This document shows, one piece after another, positions 1-4,777 of a stretch of DNA of 9,010 bases. Numbering within the stretch: the first letter of the stretch is position 1; every line of letters begins with the position of its first letter. This DNA comes from an uncultured Rikenellaceae bacterium. GTDB lineage: Bacteria; Bacteroidota; Bacteroidia; Bacteroidales; Rikenellaceae. Position numbers and translations under genes: made by a program. The notes under the pieces were generated by a model. That model saw only the letters and a program-made list of their open reading frames with translations. It had not been told where the DNA came from and ran no database searches. The stretch is taken from positions 1-9,010 of the forward strand of contig CAJURV010000074.1 of the NCBI GenBank assembly GCA_910588925.1, in the 5' to 3' direction.

Positions 1-77
1 TTTTTGAGGTCTAAAAAGTCTCGGCGCCCTGCGGTCTGCGGTTGTGTACGCGGGCTAGCATGCCTGCTACTTGCGGT

Positions 78-87
78 TAATGCGCAT
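78..87 (+). repeat. TAATGCGCAT motif, copy 1
   Basis: This is the first of three similarly oriented copies in the left non-coding region (78-87, 203-212, and the variant TAATGTGCAT at 334-343). The core ATGCGCAT is an 8-bp palindrome, and the flanks are similar too (GGTTAATGCGCATATC here). The matching copy in the right repeat arm is at 8816-8825. It may be a protein-binding site or a repeat-unit boundary; the function is unknown. Confidence 0.7.
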
Positions 88-170
88 ATCGTTAAGCTCA
101 AATGTCTTTTCTCGTCTCGCCAAGGGCTTTCCCAACCTCTGTCGGGTTAATTAGTGGCGGTTATCGCGGA

Positions 171-187
171 GCGGCACCCCGTGCCGC
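171..187. repeat. Conserved 7-bp stem-loop in the left arm
   Basis: GCGGCAC (171-177) and GTGCCGC (181-187) pair around a CCC loop. The hairpin and its flanks (161-190) are identical in the right arm at 8714-8743, while neighbouring sequence has diverged. This suggests the hairpin is under constraint or is the core of the repeat. No T-tract follows, so it is not an intrinsic terminator. Confidence 0.75.
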
Positions 188-202
188 ATGGATGGTTTCG
201 GC

Positions 203-212
203 TAATGCGCAT
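203..212 (+). repeat. TAATGCGCAT motif, copy 2
   Basis: This is the second copy, 125 bp after the first, in the context CGGCTAATGCGCATATC. The matching copy in the right arm is at 8692-8701, 124 bp from that arm's other copy, so the spacing is preserved between arms. Confidence 0.7.
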
Positions 213-268
213 ATCTTCAGTGCGTCTTGTAGTATCTTATCGTCTCGCGAGCGGAATTGTGTTCGATC

Positions 269-294
269 ACTTGCGCTTCGTTCGAAGCGCAAGT
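269..294. repeat. 12-bp perfect stem-loop upstream of the helicase gene
   Basis: ACTTGCGCTTCG (269-280) is perfectly complementary to CGAAGCGCAAGT (283-294), with only TT between. The innermost pairs would open in RNA to give a stable short loop. It lies just past the end of homology with the right arm and about 130 bp before the helicase start codon. No T-run follows, so a terminator is unlikely. It may be part of the MITE-like element or a cruciform-forming DNA site. Confidence 0.7.
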
Positions 295-333
295 TTCTGA
301 CTAGTTCCTGATACTAAGCGCGACTATTTCGGT

Positions 334-343
334 TAATGTGCAT
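334..343 (+). repeat. TAATGTGCAT motif, degenerate copy 3
   Basis: This variant copy lies 131 bp after copy 2 in the context CGGTTAATGTGCATTT. One substitution breaks the ATGCGCAT palindrome. It lies outside the region shared with the right arm and only 6 bp before the 12-bp terminal repeat at 349-360. Confidence 0.55.
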
Positions 344-376
344 TTGTTCGAGACTTTTTATGATCTCTTTTCCAAC

Positions 377-402
377 TTGCCGGCCGAAAAGTATTATCTT
401 GC
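377..402 (+). promoter_or_regulatory. Possible promoter of the helicase gene
   Basis: TATCTTGC at 395-402 resembles the Bacteroidota -7 box TAnnTTTG, with one position off. TTGC at 377-380 is a poor -33 candidate because its spacing is short. The box would place transcription start about 15 bases before the ATG at 425, a plausible short leader. The match is weak, and a promoter inside the upstream repeat element is an alternative. Confidence 0.35.
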
Positions 403-424
403 AGTCTGAAATATCCGGTTAGTA

Positions 425-3400
425 ATGAAGATAATCAAAGCTTCGGCCGGTTCGGGCAAGACTTATCGGCTGGCTTATGAATACATACACACTGTGGTGG
501 AGACGCCGGCGCGTTATCGTTCCGTGCTGGCCGTCACTTTCACCAACAAGGCTACGGAGGAGATGAAAAGTCGCGTGGTGGGCGAGCTCGACGGTCTTTC
601 GCGTCGTGACGATCATCCCTATATGGCCGATCTGTGTCGTTCTTTGGGGTTGTCGCCGTCGGAGGTTCGGCGGAGGGCTTCCGAGGCGCTTACCATGATA
701 TTGCACGATTACTCCCGTTTCGGTATAATGACCATAGACCGTTTCTTCCAGAAGATAGTGCGCGGTTTCGTCAGGGAGCTCGATCTGCAGAGCGATTACG
801 GCATAGACCTCAATACCGATTATCTTCTCTCCCTCGCCGTCGATTCGTTCGTCGACTCGGCCGGATACGACGAGGGGCGCCGTAAATGGGTCGCCGACTA
901 CATAGACGCTAAGATAGCGGAGGGCAAAGGACGCGATGTCAAAAAGGAGCTCGCCGATTTCGCACAGATCATTCTGGGGCCGGAGTTCGACAGTTATCCC
1001 AAAGGCGATCGTTTGGAGGCTATGGGGCGTTATCTGTCGTTGGCGTTCCGGAAGAGCAGGGTTATTCCAGAACGTATGCGTGAGATGGCCTCCGAGGCTC
1101 TGTCGGCCATAAATGACGCCGGGTTGGGCGAGCGCGATTTCGCTCGTAAAAGTCAAGGCGTCTACGGCTATTTAGCCAAGATAGCCTTCGGAAGCGACAA
1201 GTTCGCACAGAACAGATACGTTACCGACGCTAAAGAGGGAGACGCCGGCATGTGGAAAGGCACCGAGAGCATGCGCGATGTTCTCGTCCCTGTACTTAAG
1301 AGTATGTCCGACCTCTCGGACGAACTTACGGCGTGCAGAATAATGTCGCGTTTCTCACGCGAGTATCTTATTCTCGGTGACATATCCGCGGAGCTAGACA
1401 CGGTGTTGCGCAATAACAACACCATGATACTGAGTCTGACCGATTCGTTGTTGTCACGTCTTACACGCGGTAACGACGCGCCGTTCATCTACGAGAAGAG
1501 CGGCACTATGTTCGACACCTTTCTGATAGACGAGTTTCAGGATACCTCCACGGAGCAATGGGGCAACTTCGCGCCGCTCATAAACGACGCTATAGCCCGT
1601 ACGGAGGAGGGACGCGAGAGCGTAGTGATAGTGGGTGACACCAAACAATCGATATACCGTTGGCGTGGCGGCGACTGGCGACTGATAGAGGGTAGTCTCA
1701 CCGATGCCATAGACCGGCCCGAGGTTGTTACTACCGATCTTCTCGATACCAACTATCGTAGTCGTCGTAATATAATAAGGTTCAACAACTCTTTGATGCG
1801 TTCGGTGGTAGACTCCTGCAACGGCGCCCTCAACGGAAGGGTGGAGGCGGCTTTCGACGCGAGACGTATAACGGCCGTGCAACGCGATGGGCTTCTCGAC
1901 CTTTTGAGCAAGGCTTATGCGGGCATGGAGCAAGGCTATAGTTCGAAAAACAGCGACGAGAGCGGGTCGGTGGTGCTGCGACGCATAAACAAGGAGAAGG
2001 GCGAGAGCGTCGCTTCTGTTCGGAAAAGGGCTCTCGATGCCATGGTGGCCGATATAGAGAGGTTGCAGGATGCCGGTTATAGTGCGTCGGAGATGGCGAT
2101 ACTCGTACGTACCACTAAGGAGGCTCGCACTGTGGCTTCGTATCTTCTCGACTATAAACGCGAGAATCCGCACAAAGATTATTGTTATGAAGTGGTGTCG
2201 TCCGAGGCATTGAGCGTGGGCGGCGCGCCGGTGGTGCGTTTCGTGCTCGCGGCGTTCGGTTTGGCCCTTAACGGCGACGACCGCATGAGTCTGGCCTCTT
2301 TCAATAACTACCTCGGTCGCGATATGTCGTGCGAGCTCGGCGACGACGCGGCTGTTATAGAGTCGCTCAGATCCGTCTCTCTGGAGGAGGCTTTCGAACT
2401 CTTGTGCCGTAGATATTCTTTGGGAGACGACAGTCGTGGCGTGGCTTACCTGCAGGCTTTTCACAGCATTCTGCTCTCGTTTTCGGGTCAGGCCGCCGAT
2501 ATTCCCTCCTTTATGGAGATGTGGAGCCATCACGGCGACAAGAAGTATATCGCTCTTCCGGAAGGTCAGGATTCCATAACTGTACAGACCATACATAAGG
2601 CTAAGGGGTTGCAGTATAAGGTGTTGCTTATGCCTTTCGCCTCTTGGGAGCTGGGTGTTAAATCGGGTACCAAAATACGCGTCACGGAGCCTGCCGAGGG
2701 GTACGAACAGGTCGGCGATCTGGTCATAAGCGCAGAAGCGTCGCTTGCCGACACACCGTTTGCCTACTCCTACTTGCGCGAGGATGTGATGAACGTGATA
2801 GAGAGCGTGAATACTCTCTACGTGGCGCTGACGCGGGCAGTGGACCACCTGGTGGTTAATGTGCTGCCCGATGCGAACGGTACGAATAACGTGGGGGCGT
2901 TGATAGATGCCGCCGTCACTGTGGAGGGCGAGAGGGCCTTTATCCGCAATTTTGCGTCTTCACGGTACGACAATGACATGGAGGGTACGGTGGCCGAAGA
3001 CGGAAGCATACGCTTCGGCAGCGACACTTCGCCTCGGACGGAACGGGTGTCCGGTCGTGTTCGGCAGCTCTTTTTCGACGATTATACGTCGGTAGACTAT
3101 ACGGGACGTCTCAATATACGCCTCGGCACGAGCCGCTATCTGGACGAGGGAGGCGCCATGACACCGAGAAGCTACGGTGTGCGTATGCACCGTCTGTTCG
3201 AGCGGGCCCGTACGGCGGAGGATATTTACGCCTCGCTCGACGGGTTGCTGGCCTCCGGAGAGATGGACAAGGCGGGGTATGACGACATAAAGGTCAAGAT
3301 AGATACCGCCTTTGAGAGCGATGTGTTGCGCGAGATGTTTTCGGGAGAGGCGGCGGTATATTGCGAACGTAATATACTGTTGCCGCAGGAGGTGGGCATG

Positions 3401-3703
3401 GGCGGTCTTTCTGGCAGTAACGATGACAAAACGGCAGCCGGTATGGGTGATGGAGGCTCGGACGGCGACGTCGAGGCAGCCGCTCCGCATCTTTTCGCCC
3501 GTCCCGACCGTGTGGTGGCTCTTCCCGACAAGACATATCTTCTCGACTACAAGTTCGGTGCCCGAAGACCGGGACACGACAGTCAGATGCGTCGTTATAT
3601 CAGGCTGTTGGAGCGGATGGGTTATCCTGATGTGCGCGGATGGCTGTGGTATGTCGTATCGGGCGAGATGGTGGAGGCGGGTCACGACGTAAAAGGCGAG
3701 TGA
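425..3703 (+). CDS. RecB/AddA-type UvrD helicase-nuclease (1092 aa)
   Basis: This is a superfamily 1A ATP-dependent DNA helicase fused to a RecB-type nuclease domain, expected to process double-strand DNA ends for RecA-mediated repair. Helicase motifs appear in order: Walker A ASAGSGKT (6-13), motif Ia around AVTFTNKATEEMKSR (36-50), Walker B IDEFQD (368-373), motif III VGDTKQSIYRWRGGD (403-417), motif IV NYRS (443-446), motif V TVQTIHKAKGLQY (719-731) and motif VI LYVALTRA (798-805). The nuclease signature is His922, Asp1028 and DYK (1041-1043), so both activities look intact. A Gly/Asp/Ala-rich stretch (about 990-1020) sits inside the nuclease domain and looks like a flexible insertion. The ATG at 425 gives an N-terminus just ahead of Walker A, as usual for the family. 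Bacteroidota homologues usually partner an AddB-like PD-(D/E)XK protein; none is in this window, though one could lie outside. The gene is monocistronic here. The choice between the names AddA and RecB is uncertain; the family is not. Confidence 0.93.
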   Translation: MKIIKASAGSGKTYRLAYEYIHTVVETPARYRSVLAVTFTNKATEEMKSRVVGELDGLSRRDDHPYMADLCRSLGLSPSEVRRRASEALTMILHDYSRFGIMTIDRFFQKIVRGFVRELDLQSDYGIDLNTDYLLSLAVDSFVDSAGYDEGRRKWVADYIDAKIAEGKGRDVKKELADFAQIILGPEFDSYPKGDRLEAMGRYLSLAFRKSRVIPERMREMASEALSAINDAGLGERDFARKSQGVYGYLAKIAFGSDKFAQNRYVTDAKEGDAGMWKGTESMRDVLVPVLKSMSDLSDELTACRIMSRFSREYLILGDISAELDTVLRNNNTMILSLTDSLLSRLTRGNDAPFIYEKSGTMFDTFLIDEFQDTSTEQWGNFAPLINDAIARTEEGRESVVIVGDTKQSIYRWRGGDWRLIEGSLTDAIDRPEVVTTDLLDTNYRSRRNIIRFNNSLMRSVVDSCNGALNGRVEAAFDARRITAVQRDGLLDLLSKAYAGMEQGYSSKNSDESGSVVLRRINKEKGESVASVRKRALDAMVADIERLQDAGYSASEMAILVRTTKEARTVASYLLDYKRENPHKDYCYEVVSSEALSVGGAPVVRFVLAAFGLALNGDDRMSLASFNNYLGRDMSCELGDDAAVIESLRSVSLEEAFELLCRRYSLGDDSRGVAYLQAFHSILLSFSGQAADIPSFMEMWSHHGDKKYIALPEGQDSITVQTIHKAKGLQYKVLLMPFASWELGVKSGTKIRVTEPAEGYEQVGDLVISAEASLADTPFAYSYLREDVMNVIESVNTLYVALTRAVDHLVVNVLPDANGTNNVGALIDAAVTVEGERAFIRNFASSRYDNDMEGTVAEDGSIRFGSDTSPRTERVSGRVRQLFFDDYTSVDYTGRLNIRLGTSRYLDEGGAMTPRSYGVRMHRLFERARTAEDIYASLDGLLASGEMDKAGYDDIKVKIDTAFESDVLREMFSGEAAVYCERNILLPQEVGMGGLSGSNDDKTAAGMGDGGSDGDVEAAAPHLFARPDRVVALPDKTYLLDYKFGARRPGHDSQMRRYIRLLERMGYPDVRGWLWYVVSGEMVEAGHDVKGE

Positions 3704-3722
3704 TGCACGTCTTGGGTGCGGT

Positions 3723-3756
3723 TATGTCGCGGCCCGAGCGAAGCGAGGGCCGCATA
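3723..3756. repeat. GC-rich hairpin, possible intergenic palindromic repeat
   Basis: GCGGCCC (3729-3735) pairs with GGGCCGC (3747-3753) across an 11-nt loop, and outer TATG (3723-3726) can pair with CATA (3753-3756) if a few bases bulge. It lies 20 bp after the helicase stop and before the clearer terminator. The loop GAGCGAAGCGA has a repeat-like look. It may protect the mRNA 3' end or be a dispersed palindromic repeat. Confidence 0.55.
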
Positions 3757-3774
3757 GGCACAGTACAAGGAGAC

Positions 3775-3793
3775 ACGCCGTGAGGCGTTTTTT
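3775..3793 (+). terminator. Intrinsic terminator of the helicase gene
   Basis: ACGCC (3775-3779) pairs with GGCGT (3784-3788) over a GTGA tetraloop and is followed by a run of six T (3788-3793). The stem is short but GC-rich, the loop is of a stable GNRA type, and the location about 72 bp after the stop codon fits. Confidence 0.75.
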
Positions 3794-3811
3794 GCAGAGT
3801 AGAGACGATGT

Positions 3812-3827
3812 ACGCCGTAAGGCGTTT
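3812..3827 (+). repeat. Second copy of the ACGCC-GTRA-GGCGT hairpin
   Basis: ACGCC (3812-3816), GTAA loop and GGCGT (3821-3825), followed by TT, repeat the terminator hairpin 37 bp downstream with one loop change. The outer bases TGT/ACA may extend the stem. It could be a back-up terminator with a weaker T-tract, or a second copy of a short dispersed repeat. Confidence 0.55.
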
Positions 3828-3924
3828 ACACGATAGCTGAAAGCCCGGGAACGGATAGAGATATGGTTCGGCAAAAAGGAGACAGTTCGCCGCGACTTGT
3901 CAGGCGGGGCGTCGTTAGAGCGGA

Positions 3925-3946
3925 CATAGCCCGGCATGCCGCTATG
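3925..3946. repeat. Quasi-palindrome upstream of pssA
   Basis: CATAGC (3925-3930) and GCTATG (3941-3946) flank CC plus the perfect 8-bp palindrome GGCATGCC (3933-3940). It lies about 65 bp upstream of the pssA -7 box, so it could be an operator or simply another intergenic dyad. No function can be assigned. Confidence 0.5.
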
Positions 3947-4009
3947 GAAAATAGTTGAAATGTAAAGTCTATGCAAAAGTGCCATACTCCCGGAAAAGCA
4001 GAAAAATAT

Positions 4010-4017
4010 TATATTTG
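4010..4017 (+). promoter_or_regulatory. pssA promoter, -7 box TATATTTG
   Basis: TATATTTG matches the Bacteroidota -7 consensus TAnnTTTG exactly. I see no clear TTTG at the usual -33 distance. Transcription would start near 4022-4026, leaving only about 5-10 bases before the ATG at 4031. This placement is the main reason to reject the more upstream in-frame start at 3971. Confidence 0.7.
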
Positions 4018-4030
4018 TCAAAAAAAGATT

Positions 4031-4717
4031 ATGAGACATATCATAAAATCAATCCCTAATCTGTTGACGTTATCCAATCTGTTTTGCGGTTGCGTCGCCG
4101 TTACTTACGCTTTCTCGGGCGATTTTATAACGGCTTTTTGGCTGGTGGTGCTCGCAGCTGTCTTCGATTTTCTTGACGGTATGGCGGCGCGGTTGCTCAA
4201 TGCCCATTCGCCTATAGGTGCCGATCTCGATTCGCTCGCCGATATGGTCAGTTTCGGTGTGGCTCCTTCGGCGGTGCTCTTCACTATGGGGGTGGGATGG
4301 TTCGGTTTCGCGGTTGCTCTCTTTTCGGCGTTGCGTCTTGCCAAGTTCAATGTGGACGACAGGCAGACCACCGAGTTTATAGGGCTTCCGGTTCCGGCCG
4401 ACGCATTGTTTTTCGTGTCTGTAGGCTATATCGTTTCCGCCGGCGCAGGCACCTATTTGGCGAGCGTCTTCTCTACCGTATGGTTCCTCTCTGCGCTTGC
4501 CGCTCTCTTCTCGTTGCTTATGGTGTCGGAGATAAGGATGTTTTCGCTTAAATTCAAGAATTTCGGGTTTAAAGACAATGCACTAAGGTATTGCTTTCTG
4601 GCGTCTTCGGCGGTGCTCGTAGCTCTGTTAGGGGTGAGGGCCGTGCCATTTGTAATAGTGGGTTATATCGTCATCTCTATGGTGCGTAATTTCGTGACGG
4701 TCACGAAGTTGTCTTAG
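4031..4717 (+). CDS. pssA: CDP-diacylglycerol--serine O-phosphatidyltransferase (PssA)
   Basis: This integral inner-membrane enzyme transfers phosphatidyl from CDP-diacylglycerol to L-serine to make phosphatidylserine, the precursor of phosphatidylethanolamine. The full CDP-alcohol phosphatidyltransferase signature is present: D49-G50-x2-A53-R54-x8-G63-x3-D67-x3-D71, with the four catalytic or metal-binding aspartates intact. The rest is mostly hydrophobic helices, as expected for the family. The start at 4031 (228 aa) gives MRHIIKSIPNLLTLSNLFCG, matching the usual short IPN-type N-terminus. The frame is open back to an ATG at 3971, but that extension would cross the promoter -7 box. Phosphatidylserine decarboxylase (psd), a frequent neighbour in Bacteroidota, is not next to it here. 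The stop codon abuts the porin promoter with no terminator between, so some read-through is likely. Confidence 0.93.
   Translation: MRHIIKSIPNLLTLSNLFCGCVAVTYAFSGDFITAFWLVVLAAVFDFLDGMAARLLNAHSPIGADLDSLADMVSFGVAPSAVLFTMGVGWFGFAVALFSALRLAKFNVDDRQTTEFIGLPVPADALFFVSVGYIVSAGAGTYLASVFSTVWFLSALAALFSLLMVSEIRMFSLKFKNFGFKDNALRYCFLASSAVLVALLGVRAVPFVIVGYIVISMVRNFVTVTKLS
4691..4707. promoter_or_regulatory. 17-bp palindrome just upstream of the porin promoter
   Basis: TTCGTGAC (4691-4698), one central G and GTCACGAA (4700-4707) form a perfect dyad. It lies in the last codons of pssA and ends 10 bp before the porin -33 box. A 1-nt centre suits a dimeric DNA-binding protein better than an RNA hairpin. Because it is also coding sequence, it may be chance. 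Confidence 0.3.
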
Positions 4718-4749
4718 TTTGCCGGTTCGCGGAAAAATGCTTACCTTTG
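4718..4749 (+). promoter_or_regulatory. Porin promoter, TTTG-N20-TACCTTTG
   Basis: TTTG at 4718-4721 and TACCTTTG at 4742-4749 are separated by 20 bases, an excellent match to the Bacteroidota primary-sigma consensus. The -33 box begins at the base after the pssA stop codon. Transcription should start around 4755-4758, about 20 bases before the porin ATG. Confidence 0.85.
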
Positions 4750-4777
4750 TGGCGGTTTTCGTCTGAAAAATAGAGGA

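Larger units (their letters stand above)
1..248. repeat. Left arm of a ~248-bp inverted repeat
   Basis: Read on the + strand, this segment matches the reverse complement of 8656-8902. Positions 1-22 are identical, 1-90 differ at about six positions, 91-126 are poorly conserved (about 16 of 36) but equal in length, and 127-142 are identical. After a short stretch with one indel, 161-190 are again identical, and 191-248 are about 83% identical. Homology stops at the CTCGC at 244-248. The arm carries a 7-bp hairpin and two TAATGCGCAT motifs. It may continue to the left, because the match begins at the first base of the window. No reading frame is preserved between the two arms, so it is not coding. 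It could be a dispersed non-autonomous element or a structured regulatory repeat; I do not recognise a named family. Confidence 0.9.
12..360. mobile_element. Possible MITE-like element with 12-bp terminal inverted repeats
   Basis: TAAAAAGTCTCG at 12-23 is perfectly inverted as CGAGACTTTTTA at 349-360, bounding a 349-bp non-coding segment. Inside are three TAATGYGCAT motifs spaced 125 and 131 bp apart and two stem-loops. Short terminal inverted repeats, internal dyads and lack of coding capacity fit a miniature non-autonomous element. Two points argue against it: I see no target-site duplication, and the right-hand copy of the repeat lacks the inner terminus. The terminal match could be coincidental. 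The element ends about 65 bp before the helicase start codon. Confidence 0.35.
3704..4009. other. Intergenic region rich in stem-loops, no gene
   Basis: This gap holds at least four dyads: a GC-rich hairpin (3723-3756), the helicase terminator (3775-3793), a second near-identical short hairpin (3812-3825) and a quasi-palindrome (3925-3946). The pssA -7 box follows at 4010. A 105-codon reading frame on the - strand crosses the hairpins and the pssA promoter and has no protein-like features. I do not recognise an RNA gene here, although a small structured RNA cannot be excluded. Confidence 0.6.

Noticed and set aside
102..311. 69-codon + strand reading frame inside the left repeat
   Set aside because: The right arm does not preserve the frame: the matching start is absent and an indel shifts it. 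Conservation follows hairpins and motifs rather than codons.
1..360. CRISPR array or retron-type non-coding RNA in the left repeat
   Set aside because: The motif spacing (about 125 bp) is far too long for a CRISPR array, the repeats are only about 10-16 bp, and there is no Cas or reverse transcriptase gene in the window.
419..1156. 245-codon reading frame on the - strand at the start of the helicase gene
   Set aside because: It is antisense to the Walker A region of a clear gene; no domain or plausible start context is visible.
1454..2848. 464-codon reading frame on the - strand opposite the helicase
   Set aside because: It lies wholly antisense to a gene with complete helicase motifs. It has no recognisable domain and a His/Arg-rich composition typical of an antisense shadow.
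2960..3685. 241-codon reading frame on the - strand opposite the nuclease domain
   Set aside because: It is antisense to the conserved helicase-nuclease and shows no protein-like features.
3971..4030. Upstream start for pssA adding 20 residues
   Set aside because: The extension covers the -7 box and an A-rich leader, and PssA proteins normally begin close to the IPN motif.
3722..4039. 105-codon reading frame on the - strand between the helicase and pssA
   Set aside because: It crosses three hairpins, the helicase terminator and the pssA promoter, and its product has no credible features.
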